A stretch of DNA of 64,000 bases. It comes from Collinsella sp. (GTDB lineage Bacteria > Actinomycetota > Coriobacteriia > Coriobacteriales > Coriobacteriaceae). This document shows, in pieces, positions 28,959 to 36,835 of the stretch (the first letter of the stretch is position 1; the number at the start of each line of letters is the position of its first letter). Location: assembly GCA_031295385.1 (NCBI GenBank), contig JAUMOL010000004.1, forward strand, positions 43,831 through 107,830. The letters run 5' to 3'. Both the position numbers and the translations under genes were made by a program. The notes under the pieces were generated by a model. That model saw nothing but the letters and a program-made list of their open reading frames with translations, searched no databases and had not been told where the DNA came from.

Positions 28959-30062
28959 CTAGATGCGGACCGGCATGACCAGGTACAGGTAGTTGATCTT
29001 GTCGTAGGACTTGAAGATGCCCGCCTGCGAGTAGCTCTTGAGCTCCAGCGTGATCTCCTTCTCCTTGGACAGGGCATTGAGGCAGCCGAAGATGTAGTGG
29101 TAGTTGAAGGCGATGGTACCCGACTCGCCCTCGGCCTCGACATCGATCGTCTCCTGCGCAAGGTCCTGGTCATTGGAAATGGAGGACAGGCCCATCTGCC
29201 CGTTCTCGACATCGATCTCGAACTTGACGGCGGGGTTGGCGCTCGCGATAACGGCCACGCGCTTGAGGGCGGCGTTAAAGGCGGCGACGTCGATCTTGAC
29301 GCTCGTCACGCACGAATCGGGGATGAGCTGCTTGTAGTTGGGGTACACGCCCTCGATGCGGCGCGACACGTAGGTGGTATTGCCGGCCTCAAAGACGACC
29401 TGGGTGTCGGTAGCCCCGATCATGATGGTCGCCTGGCTGGCCATGATGTTCAGTGCGTCGTTAAAGGCGTCGGCCGGAACGTTGAGTTCAAAGGAGCCCT
29501 CGAGGGTCGAGGTCTCGACCTGCGTATCGCACACGGCCAAGCGGAAAGAATCGGTCGCCACCAGGCGAACGGTGTTGTTCTCGACCTTCATGTGCACGCC
29601 ACCCAGGATGGGGCGGGCCTTGTCGGTCGAGGTGACGCGCCACACGCGGCCGACCATTTCGGACAAGATATCGGTCGGCAGTTCCACGGCGCTCTCGATG
29701 GCATAGGCTGGAAACTCGGGGAAGTCATTGGCATCGAGCGTGTTCAGACGGAACGAGCTCTTCTCGCAACCAATCAGCACCTGGCGCTCGGACAGCTCAA
29801 AGGTGACCGGGGCATCGGGGAGGGTCTTGGTGATATTGGAGAGCATCTTACAGGGGATAACCATCTCGCCCTCTTCTTCGACATGCGCCGCGATACGATG
29901 GCGGATCGAGATGGTGTAGTTAGAGGTCTGGAATTCCAAGATGCCGTCTTGGGCCTTAACGAGCACGCCCGACAGGATGGGAAGGGTGGATGCCGAAGCG
30001 ACGCCCTTCATAACGACGCCGATGGCTTGTGTAAGCGAGCTCTGGCTGACGGTGAACTTCAT
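28959..30062 (-). CDS. dnaN: DNA polymerase III beta sliding clamp
   Basis: Ring-shaped processivity clamp. MKFTVSQSSLTQAIGVVMKG at the start and YLVMPVRI at the end are typical; 367 residues is standard. AAAGGT precedes the ATG. Downstream of dnaA across a 238-base A+T-rich spacer that probably holds part of oriC. Confidence 0.97.
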   Translation of the reverse strand: MKFTVSQSSLTQAIGVVMKGVASASTLPILSGVLVKAQDGILEFQTSNYTISIRHRIAAHVEEEGEMVIPCKMLSNITKTLPDAPVTFELSERQVLIGCEKSSFRLNTLDANDFPEFPAYAIESAVELPTDILSEMVGRVWRVTSTDKARPILGGVHMKVENNTVRLVATDSFRLAVCDTQVETSTLEGSFELNVPADAFNDALNIMASQATIMIGATDTQVVFEAGNTTYVSRRIEGVYPNYKQLIPDSCVTSVKIDVAAFNAALKRVAVIASANPAVKFEIDVENGQMGLSSISNDQDLAQETIDVEAEGESGTIAFNYHYIFGCLNALSKEKEITLELKSYSQAGIFKSYDKINYLYLVMPVRI

Positions 30063-30300
30063 CTTTTAATACCTTTCTATAGATATAAATATCTTAATAA
30101 TAGTAATAGCACTGACGAAACTGTTGATTACTCCCAAAGACGCAGGTCAGACCCAGAAAGAGAATCGACAGCAACCTGTGTGCAACAGGGGTGGTTTTCC
30201 ACGTTCAAAACCTGCGCAAAACTTTTCATCACCGCGGGTTGGGTTTTAGACACCTTATGCCCGTGGTTTCGACAAGTTTTCAACAGGTGTCTCTATTTCC
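30063..30300. other. dnaA-dnaN spacer, probable origin-unwinding part of oriC
   Basis: The left end (30064-30110) is strongly A+T rich and contains five successive TAR triplets at 30095-30109, like a DnaA-trio. A DnaA-box-like TGTTGATTA (30122-30130) follows 12 bases away. Further box-like sequences are TTTTCCACG (30195-30203), TTTTCATCA (30223-30231) and TTTTCAACA (30277-30285). The dnaN promoter should also be here. Confidence 0.65.
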
Positions 30301-32025
30301 CTACGAGCGCAGTGTAATTTTATCGCGCAGCGACTTGAGGTCTTCGGTGACGGTGCGATCTTCCTGGATCATCTTCTGGACCTTTTTGTAGCTCGTGCTG
30401 ACGGTCGAGTGGTTGCGGTTGCCAAATTCGGCGCCCACCGCCGTGGTCGTCATTTCGCACATCTCGATAGCCAGGTAGATAGCGATATGGCGTGCTTTGG
30501 CGATATTGGCATTGCGCCGCGGGCCGATGAGCTCCTCGTGCGTCACGCCGTACTGCTCTTCGATGACGGACTGGACCGTCTGGACGTTGATCTTTTTGGC
30601 CGATGTGTCGAAGTACTGGCTGGCGATGGCATCGATATCGTCAAAGGTGAGCTCCCCGCCCTCGCGCTCGCGGTCCCCCGCCTCGCCGGCACAGCGCTCG
30701 CAGAAGCTCTCGAGTTCGCGGATGTTGGTGCCCGAGACCTCGGCCATGTGTTTAAAGTGCTCGTCGGTCAGGTGCCCGCCGTCGCCCCCATAGGCCGCCA
30801 GCAGCGAGTCGTCGCCTGCCTCGGGAGCGGCGACGATGGTGTTCTCGTAATAGCGCTGCAAGATCTTGTATTTCATCTCGTAGCTGGGCTCTGCGACCAG
30901 GCAGAGCATGCCGGCGTTAAAGCGGCTGGTCAGGCGTTCGTCCATGCTCAGGTCCTTGGGGGCGCGGTCTGCCGCGATGACGACCTTCTTGTTGTTGCGG
31001 ATGAACTCGTCCATGAGCTGGAAGAAGTAGTCCACGCTCGCGCGCTTGCCGATGATGTTTTGTATGTCATCGATGATGAGCACGTCCACGCCGTGGTACG
31101 CCTGCATGATGGGGGCGTTGCTCTTCTTTTGACGGTCGAACTCGGTCATCAGGTCGTCCAGATATGCCTGGGAGTTGGCATACTTGACCTTGATCTCGGG
31201 CGACTTCTCGGCGAGCTCGTTTTTGATGGCAAGCAGCAGGTGCGTCTTGCCCAGGCCCGATTTGCCGTAGATGAACAGTGATGTGCATGTGCCGCGCTCG
31301 TCCGCGAGGGCGGCAAACTTGAGTGCCGAGCGATAGGCATGGCTGTTCTCGGGGCCGTAGACAAAGTTCTCAAAGGTAAATTTTGAGTTCGCGGCGAGCG
31401 GGGCTCCATCCGTATTCTGCTCGGCCGGCACGGTCGGTGCTGGCATGGGTGAAGCGGGGGCCGCAGCTTGCGTGGATTTAGTCGGCGCTCCGCCCTTCAT
31501 CTGGTTCATCATGCGACGAAAATCGTCGGCCGAGAGCGTGTTCTTGATTGCAATGCCCGAATCCGCGCCCGCCGCTGCGTCGTGAGCGATGGGCATGTGC
31601 GTGACGGGTGCGTTCGTTGACGTCGCCGCCGCGCTCGTCAACGGTGCCATTGTTTCACGGGAAACATCGCTGTGCTGGTGCTCGATTGTCGCTGCGTCGC
31701 CTGCGGAGGCCGGCACCGCCGGGGAAGCGGCGGGAGCCGTGGCGGGCGCCGTCGCGGCAGCGGATTCCGTTGCGGCGCCTTGCGGTGCCACGATGTCGAG
31801 CGCGATCGGTGCAAAGGCGATTTCTTCCAGATAGGCCTCAATAGTCGGCTGATGCTTTTTGAGCTGCGCGATGGCAAAGCGCGAGGGGGCCTCGATCGTG
31901 AGCGTATCTTCGGTCAGGCTTATGGCGCGCGATTGCCCCAGCATGTTGATGAGGCGTGCATCTTGGCCGTCGCGCTGGCAAAAGGCGATGGCGTCCCCCA
32001 GGATGATGCTTGCTTCCTCGTCCAC
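30301..32025 (-). CDS. dnaA: Chromosomal replication initiator DnaA
   Basis: 574 residues. Domain I covers about 1-75; a long Ala/Pro/Ser-rich linker 80-212; the AAA+ domain has Walker A GKSGLGKT (254-261) and Walker B DVLIIDD (314-320); the C-terminal helix-turn-helix includes RNHSTVSTSY. GTG 32025 follows GGGAGAG. The linker is longer than in most DnaA proteins, and its coding DNA contains a parS-like sequence at 31651. It starts 15 bases after the GHKL ATPase gene and is probably in its operon. Confidence 0.97.
   Translation of the reverse strand: MDEEASIILGDAIAFCQRDGQDARLINMLGQSRAISLTEDTLTIEAPSRFAIAQLKKHQPTIEAYLEEIAFAPIALDIVAPQGAATESAAATAPATAPAASPAVPASAGDAATIEHQHSDVSRETMAPLTSAAATSTNAPVTHMPIAHDAAAGADSGIAIKNTLSADDFRRMMNQMKGGAPTKSTQAAAPASPMPAPTVPAEQNTDGAPLAANSKFTFENFVYGPENSHAYRSALKFAALADERGTCTSLFIYGKSGLGKTHLLLAIKNELAEKSPEIKVKYANSQAYLDDLMTEFDRQKKSNAPIMQAYHGVDVLIIDDIQNIIGKRASVDYFFQLMDEFIRNNKKVVIAADRAPKDLSMDERLTSRFNAGMLCLVAEPSYEMKYKILQRYYENTIVAAPEAGDDSLLAAYGGDGGHLTDEHFKHMAEVSGTNIRELESFCERCAGEAGDREREGGELTFDDIDAIASQYFDTSAKKINVQTVQSVIEEQYGVTHEELIGPRRNANIAKARHIAIYLAIEMCEMTTTAVGAEFGNRNHSTVSTSYKKVQKMIQEDRTVTEDLKSLRDKITLRS
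31651..31666. promoter_or_regulatory. parS-like site inside dnaA
   Basis: TGTTTCACGGGAAACA differs from the perfect palindrome by one base. It encodes part of the variable DnaA linker, so the bases are free to be conserved for ParB binding. Confidence 0.6.
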
Positions 32026-32040
32026 TGTCTCTCCCGTTCT

Positions 32041-33393
32041 TTAGCTCTGAGCTCGCACGCGAGCGGCGCCGAGTTCGGTCAGATGGTATTTCTGGCCATG
32101 CTTGATGACCAAGCCGGCCTGCGCCAAGTCATTGAGCGTGCGTGACCAAGTAGGGGCCGAGTTTCCAAACGCCCTCGCCAGATCGGTTGCACCGCACGCT
32201 TGATTTTGCGCCAAATAGCCCAGTGCGGCGTTGCCGCGATCGCTTACGAACACGTCCGGTTGTGGCTGCGCATACTGATTTGCTGCATTAGGATACATCA
32301 TTTGAGCTGCTGGTTGTTGAGAACTCTGCATCGGCGGCATTTGCTGTTGAAAACTTTGAGGCCACTGTTGGTAAGGCTGCGGAGGCATCTGCTGGGCCCA
32401 GGGGTTGTACTGCTGCTGCGGCATCTGCTGGTACGGCTGCTGATATCCCTGCTGGTACTGCTGCGGGAACTGCTGGCCGTATCCCAGCGGCGGCATCTGC
32501 TGATATGGATATCCCTGTTGGTACGGCTGATAGCCCATTTGCTGGCCACCCGGTGCGCCCGTCGCCTGCTGCATTGCTGCTGCATCCTGATCCGCCAGCG
32601 GCACGGCCTCTGGCATGTTTGGCGGCATCGACATCGATGTCGCCTGGGGCTCTTGTGTGGGAAGCATTCCGGGCTGCTGCATCTGCCTCACGGGGGGCTG
32701 CATCTGCTGCGTTGCCATGGGCTGCTGCGCAAAAGCTCCCGGCAGGGGATATGTGGGCTGCTCCGTCTCGGGCCGCACGGCAGCACCGCGTCCGCCGGCA
32801 CGCTCGATTTCCTGCACTCGTTTAGGGTTCAGGCTTACCGTAACCACGGTGCCGTTGCCCATGTTGTCCTCGATGGATACGGCACCGCCGGCGTTTTCCA
32901 AATACTCCTGCACCATGGGAAACCCTGCTCCGGTTCCACGGATATAGCGCTTCATCTTGCTGTTTGCGCTGGTAACGCCAAAGTCGAAAGCGCGTTCCTT
33001 GTCGTCGATGCCGGGTCCTTGATCAGCAAAGCGGATGGTGTCTCCGCCGTCCAGAATCGAGATGATGGGCTCGGCAAAGTGCGCGTGGATAAAGTTTTCG
33101 ACAATCTCGCGGATGACCATGAGCGAGATATGGCCACCTTGTTCTTTCATGCACTGGTAGACGGTGTTGGTCGTCTCTTCCAAATACGTGCGGACATCTT
33201 GCGGATCAATGACGATCACACGCGGTGTCGACAGCATGTCGTCATAGACGGCGATGCGCGCGGCGTACATGGCTTTTGGCGCCTGCGTGGTCGTCTGCTC
33301 GCCTTCCGCATGCTCTTCGCGCACGCCGGTGATGTGCTCGTTGTCGGGTGCCGGGTCTCCGGAATCGACCATGGTGTAAAAGTCGTCAGACAT
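32041..33393 (-). CDS. GHKL ATPase with Pro/Gln-rich linker and winged-helix-like tail
   Basis: 450 residues. Residues 55-190 form an anti-sigma-factor-like HATPase: Glu96 and Asn100 (N box), DQGPGID at 124-130 (G1), RGTGAGF at 152-158 (G2), then GTVVTVSL. Residues 220-380 are very low complexity, dominated by Gln, Pro, Met and Tyr. Residues 383-448 look like a winged helix (LARAFGNSAPTWSRTLNDLA, AGLVIKHGQKYHLTELG). No membrane segment and no dimerisation/histidine box, so it is not an ordinary sensor kinase. It lies between the oriC-like region and dnaA, 15 bases upstream of dnaA. Control of replication onset or dnaA expression is inferred from position only. Confidence 0.75.
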   Translation of the reverse strand: MSDDFYTMVDSGDPAPDNEHITGVREEHAEGEQTTTQAPKAMYAARIAVYDDMLSTPRVIVIDPQDVRTYLEETTNTVYQCMKEQGGHISLMVIREIVENFIHAHFAEPIISILDGGDTIRFADQGPGIDDKERAFDFGVTSANSKMKRYIRGTGAGFPMVQEYLENAGGAVSIEDNMGNGTVVTVSLNPKRVQEIERAGGRGAAVRPETEQPTYPLPGAFAQQPMATQQMQPPVRQMQQPGMLPTQEPQATSMSMPPNMPEAVPLADQDAAAMQQATGAPGGQQMGYQPYQQGYPYQQMPPLGYGQQFPQQYQQGYQQPYQQMPQQQYNPWAQQMPPQPYQQWPQSFQQQMPPMQSSQQPAAQMMYPNAANQYAQPQPDVFVSDRGNAALGYLAQNQACGATDLARAFGNSAPTWSRTLNDLAQAGLVIKHGQKYHLTELGAARVRAQS

Positions 33394-33636
33394 GCCGCTC
33401 GCAATCTTTCAAAAGGTTTCGAACAAATAGTAGCTCACCGTGCAATGTTTCTCATCTTTCGACAACTTTTCAAAACCTGTTGAAAACTTTGGAAAACGGG
33501 CGAAAAGTTCTCAACATTGCCAACATGACCTGTTGAAAACTCGATGAAATATCGTGAAAAGTTGCCATGCACCGCTAAATCGAGCTTGGCTTATGGGGGA
33601 ACCGTGTGAACTGCGCAACCTTTTACCTTTGATTTC
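33394..33636. other. oriC-like region upstream of the dnaA operon
   Basis: DnaA-box-like TGTTGAAAA occurs at 33478-33486 and 33531-33539, with TTCTCAACA at 33508-33516 and several weaker copies (TTTCGACA, TTTTCAAAA). Genes diverge on each side. No coding sequence is seen. The promoter of the ATPase-dnaA operon should also lie here. Confidence 0.65.
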
Positions 33637-33666
33637 TTGACATTTGAACATTGATTTCCCTACAAT
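33637..33666 (+). promoter_or_regulatory. Promoter of rpmH operon
   Basis: TTGACA (33637-33642) and TACAAT (33661-33666) are spaced by 18 bases, about 70 bases upstream of rpmH. Confidence 0.85.
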
Positions 33667-33738
33667 CTTCAAGCTCACGTGTCTATATCTGCGTCCGCGT
33701 CCCCGCGGACACTCGAAATGCAGCAGGAGGAACTTAAG

Positions 33739-33873
33739 ATGAAGCGTACGTATCAGCCTAATAAGCGTAAGCGTGCCAAGACCCATGGCTTCCGTGCCCG
33801 TATGGCCACTAAGGGTGGTCGTGCCGTGCTCGCCCGTCGTCGCGCCAAGGGCCGCAAGCGTCTCACTGTCTAG
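33739..33873 (+). CDS. rpmH: 50S ribosomal protein L34
   Basis: 44 residues, highly basic, starting MKRTYQPNKRKRAKTHGFR. The ATG at 33739 follows AGGAGG; the frame continues upstream to 33679, but that part is not L34. First gene rightward of the origin, followed by rnpA as in most bacteria. Confidence 0.97.
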   Translation: MKRTYQPNKRKRAKTHGFRARMATKGGRAVLARRRAKGRKRLTV

Positions 33874-33893
33874 CAGCGATACACACATCTCGC

Positions 33894-34232
33894 ATGAAGA
33901 CTATTAAGTCTCGGCAAGATTTCGAGCATGTGTTCAGTCAGGGGCGTCGTTTCAATCACCCTCTGATTCGAATGACCATATGTGAATCGGTTGGCGAAGG
34001 CGACTCCGGAAGGGTCGCCTTCGTTGGTGCTAAGCGACTCGGTTGTGCCGTCGTGCGCAACCGATCTAAGCGTGTGATGCGCGAGGCCGCCCGCAGCTGC
34101 GGATTTCCCGTTGCGGGTTATGACATCATCTTGTTTGCAACTCCCAAGACGAGGGTTTCCTCGCCGCAGGAGATGGACAAGGCGTTGCGTTCGCTTATGA
34201 AGCGCGCCGGCGTTGCCGGGGAGGAGCGATGA
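33894..34232 (+). CDS. rnpA: Ribonuclease P protein component
   Basis: 112 residues. The basic RNA-binding helix signature NRSKRVMREAAR is present. It assists the RNase P RNA in tRNA 5' maturation. Its stop overlaps the yidD start by 4 bases. Confidence 0.95.
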   Translation: MKTIKSRQDFEHVFSQGRRFNHPLIRMTICESVGEGDSGRVAFVGAKRLGCAVVRNRSKRVMREAARSCGFPVAGYDIILFATPKTRVSSPQEMDKALRSLMKRAGVAGEER

Positions 34233-34453
34233 GCAATCACGTTTTGCGACGTGTTGCCATCGCTCCTATTCGCATATATCAACAGGTTATTTCGCCCTTA
34301 TTGCCTGACGCCTGCATTTATTACCCAACGTGCTCACAATACGCTATCCAGGCGATTGAGAAGTACGGTGTTTTGAGAGGCTGCTGGCTTGCCGTGAGGC
34401 GCATCGCTCGCTGCAATCCCCTGCACGTCGGCGGTTATGACCCTGTGCCTTAG
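34229..34453 (+). CDS. yidD: Membrane protein insertion efficiency factor YidD
   Basis: 74 residues with the family signature YYPTCSQYAIQAIEKYG and a conserved CNP segment. It is thought to aid YidC-dependent insertion. It overlaps rnpA and lies 29 bases before yidC. Confidence 0.95.
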   Translation: MSNHVLRRVAIAPIRIYQQVISPLLPDACIYYPTCSQYAIQAIEKYGVLRGCWLAVRRIARCNPLHVGGYDPVP

Positions 34454-34482
34454 CGGGCACTCGCTATCGGAGGAAAACTTAC

Positions 34483-35253
34483 ATGTGGGATTGGATCGTT
34501 AACATCCTTTTTGAGCTGCTCAAGCTCATCCAGACCTTTGCGGTCGACTGGGGCCTGTCCATCATCATCCTGGTGGTCATCATCCGTCTGCTGCTGACGC
34601 CGCTTATGCTCAAGTCGACCAAGTCGACGGCTCGCATGCAGGTGCTGCAGCCTAAGATGCTCGAGATCCAGGAGCGCTATGCCGACGATCCCCAGCGCCA
34701 GGCCGAGGAGATGCAGAAGTTCTACAGCGAGAACAAGTTCAACCCCATGGCTGGTTGTCTGCCGCTGTTGATCCAGATGCCTGTCCTGTTCGCCCTGTTT
34801 ACGCTCCTGCGTAACCTGCCGGACTACTTTAGCGACGGCACGTTCTCGTTCTTCAACATCCTGCCTGACCTTACCACCACGCCGAGCGCTTCCTTTGCCG
34901 ATGGCTTTATGGTTGCGCTGCCTGCGCTGGTTTGCCTGATTCTGTTCGCTGTCTTGACCCTGATTCCGCAGCTGTATATGTCTCGCAATCAGACTGGTCA
35001 GCAGGCCCAGAGCATGCGCATGATGGCCGTCGTCATGACCGTCATGATGCTTTGGATGGGCTGGAGCCTGCCCGTCGGCGTTCTGCTTTACTACGATGTG
35101 TCTTCTGCCTGGCAGGTTATCCAGCAGATCTTTGTGACGCAGAAGGTTATCGACAAGGCCAAGGCCGATGAGGAGGAGCGCCTCAAGAACGCTCCGCTGC
35201 AGGTCGAGGTTACCCGTCGCGAGAAGAAGCCGCGTCCGCACAAGAAGAAGTAG
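34483..35253 (+). CDS. yidC: Membrane protein insertase YidC/OxaI
   Basis: 256 residues, five predicted membrane helices, a conserved core (NPMAGCLPLLIQMPVLFALF) and a basic C-terminal tail (KPRPHKKK) that may contact ribosomes. It lacks the large periplasmic domain of Gram-negative YidC and the lipobox found in Firmicutes. Preceded by GGAGG. Confidence 0.95.
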   Translation: MWDWIVNILFELLKLIQTFAVDWGLSIIILVVIIRLLLTPLMLKSTKSTARMQVLQPKMLEIQERYADDPQRQAEEMQKFYSENKFNPMAGCLPLLIQMPVLFALFTLLRNLPDYFSDGTFSFFNILPDLTTTPSASFADGFMVALPALVCLILFAVLTLIPQLYMSRNQTGQQAQSMRMMAVVMTVMMLWMGWSLPVGVLLYYDVSSAWQVIQQIFVTQKVIDKAKADEEERLKNAPLQVEVTRREKKPRPHKKK

Positions 35254-35271
35254 TCGGGATATCAATCTTAT

Positions 35272-35283
35272 TTAGGTACCTAA
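35272..35283. repeat. 12-bp palindrome TTAGGTACCTAA
   Basis: Perfect palindrome 16 bases upstream of the jag start. The same 12 bases recur at 38775-38786. Confidence 0.5.
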
Positions 35284-35298
35284 CTTTTGGAGTACGTT

Positions 35299-35868
35299 AT
35301 GTCTGAAGAGATCATCGAGGATATGCTTGAGGAGGTTGCCCCGCAGATTGCGGGCGATTATCCCGAGATTGCACAGCGCTACAAGGCCGGTGAAGAGCTG
35401 ACCGATGAGGAGCTCGACACCATTGCCGATGTTGCGATTTCCATTCTGCGTTCCATCCTTTCGCACTTCGATGCCGCCAACTCTCCTATTGATGAGTACG
35501 AGGACGACGAGGGCGAGCTGATTTTGGATGTTACGGCTCCCGATCTTGCTGTTCTCATTGGCCGTCATGGCCGTACCCTTGATGCCCTTCAGGTTATGTT
35601 CTCTTTGCTGGTGAGCCGCAAGCTTGGCTTTAGGTATCCGGTTGTGGTTGACGTTGAGGGCTACAAGAGCCGTCGTCAGGACAAGGTTGCCTCTATGGCT
35701 CAGTCTGCCGCCGAGCGTGCCGTTCGTACTCATAAGAGTGTTTCGCTTCCGCCCATGAATGCCTATGAGCGCCGACTGGTTCATATTGCACTTCGTGGTA
35801 ATGATGCCGTCGATACCCATTCTGAGGGTTCTGACCCTGATCGCCATGTGGTGGTTGTTGCTCGATAA
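35299..35868 (+). CDS. Jag/KhpB-type RNA-binding protein (KH and R3H domains)
   Basis: 189 residues from ATG 35299, after GGAG. An acidic N-terminal segment precedes a KH domain with LIGRHGRTLDALQ (GxxG loop) and a C-terminal R3H domain (YERRLVHIAL). Homologues bind small RNAs and influence division and cell wall growth. It is the standard gene after yidC. Confidence 0.9.
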   Translation: MSEEIIEDMLEEVAPQIAGDYPEIAQRYKAGEELTDEELDTIADVAISILRSILSHFDAANSPIDEYEDDEGELILDVTAPDLAVLIGRHGRTLDALQVMFSLLVSRKLGFRYPVVVDVEGYKSRRQDKVASMAQSAAERAVRTHKSVSLPPMNAYERRLVHIALRGNDAVDTHSEGSDPDRHVVVVAR

Positions 35869-35886
35869 TCTACTCGAGCTTATGCT

Positions 35887-35917
35887 AAGGGGGCGTGGTT
35901 TCCACGTCCCCTTTTTT
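35887..35917 (+). terminator. Terminator after jag
   Basis: Stem GGGGCGTGG/CCACGTCCCC and six T, 19 bases past the jag stop. Confidence 0.85.
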
Positions 35918-35963
35918 GTCAAAAGTTCTCGATACACTGATTTTTGTCAGAAAGGAGCTTTCG

Positions 35964-36701
35964 TTGTTAGTACTTACTGATCAGCAGGCTGATGAGATGC
36001 TCAGCCGTCTAACTTCCTATTGCAAAGAGTATTCCCTGAATATAACTGATGCTGATCTAAGGAAATGTATTCAGCATTTGGATTTGGTTCTTGAAACAAA
36101 TAAGACAACCAACCTCACCCGTATTCTTAACGTAGAAGACGCTGCGGTACTTCATATTCTCGACTCACTTGTCTTGCTCCCTTATATCAATAAGGCTCCT
36201 GAGGGAGCTTTGCTCGATCTGGGAACTGGTGCGGGTTTCCCTGGTATTCCATTAACGATAACCACGCATCGTAAAGCTACTTATATTGACTCTGTTGGCA
36301 AGAAGGTTGATGCTGTCAATTCATTTGTTCATGCTCTTGGATTGAAATACGGTCATGCAGTCCATGACCGACTTGAAGAATATGCCCGGAGTCATAAGAA
36401 GAAGTTCTCTGTCGTAACCGCTCGCGCACTTGCCCCTCTACCGATTCTTGTTGAGTATGCGGCTCCGTATCTCAAGGATGGTGGGTTATTTGTTATCACG
36501 AAGGGCAATCCATCGGATGAGGAGCTTGCTTCCGGTATGTCAGCCGCTAAGATCTGTGGCTTCACGTTGCTTCAGAATGATGCAATCGATTTGCCTGAGG
36601 GCTTAGGCCACAGGGAGTTCATTGTTCTTAAGAAGAGCCATCCAGCATCCGTTTCATTGCCTCGTGCAAATGGCATGGCAAAGAAGAATCCGCTTGCCTA
36701 G
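35964..36701 (+). CDS. rsmG: 16S rRNA (guanine-527-N7) methyltransferase RsmG
   Basis: 245 residues from TTG 35964, preceded by AGAAAGGAG; the open frame upstream overlaps the jag terminator. The SAM-binding motif LLDLGTGAGFPGIPL and VTARALAPL are typical. Loss of this enzyme gives low-level streptomycin resistance in other bacteria. The A+T-richer block begins here. Three parS sites follow directly after its stop. Confidence 0.93.
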   Translation: MLVLTDQQADEMLSRLTSYCKEYSLNITDADLRKCIQHLDLVLETNKTTNLTRILNVEDAAVLHILDSLVLLPYINKAPEGALLDLGTGAGFPGIPLTITTHRKATYIDSVGKKVDAVNSFVHALGLKYGHAVHDRLEEYARSHKKKFSVVTARALAPLPILVEYAAPYLKDGGLFVITKGNPSDEELASGMSAAKICGFTLLQNDAIDLPEGLGHREFIVLKKSHPASVSLPRANGMAKKNPLA

Positions 36702-36702
36702 A

Positions 36703-36718
36703 TGTTTCACGTGAAACA
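36703..36718. promoter_or_regulatory. parS site 1
   Basis: Perfect TGTTTCACGTGAAACA palindrome, the consensus ParB-binding site, beginning immediately after the rsmG stop. Confidence 0.95.
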
Positions 36719-36741
36719 TAATGGATACTAACAACTTGCAG

Positions 36742-36757
36742 TGTTTCACGTGAAACA
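36742..36757. promoter_or_regulatory. parS site 2
   Basis: Perfect TGTTTCACGTGAAACA, 39 bases from site 1 to site 2 start. Confidence 0.95.
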
Positions 36758-36780
36758 TGGCGGTTGATATTGAATCGGAA

Positions 36781-36796
36781 TGTTTCACGTGAAACA
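36781..36796. promoter_or_regulatory. parS site 3
   Basis: Perfect TGTTTCACGTGAAACA, 39 bases from site 2 and 40 bases before the parA start, so ParB binding may also affect parAB transcription. Confidence 0.95.
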
Positions 36797-36835
36797 TCCT
36801 CCGTTTGACAGCTTTAATACACACCAGGAGGGACC

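Noticed and set aside
32298..32750. Repetitive CAG/CTG-rich DNA as a possible CRISPR or satellite
   Set aside because: It is in-frame coding for the Gln/Pro/Tyr-rich linker; no constant repeat plus unique spacer pattern.
32041..33393. Sensor histidine kinase
   Set aside because: It has an ATPase fold, but no phospho-acceptor His domain, no membrane helix and a DNA-binding-like tail.
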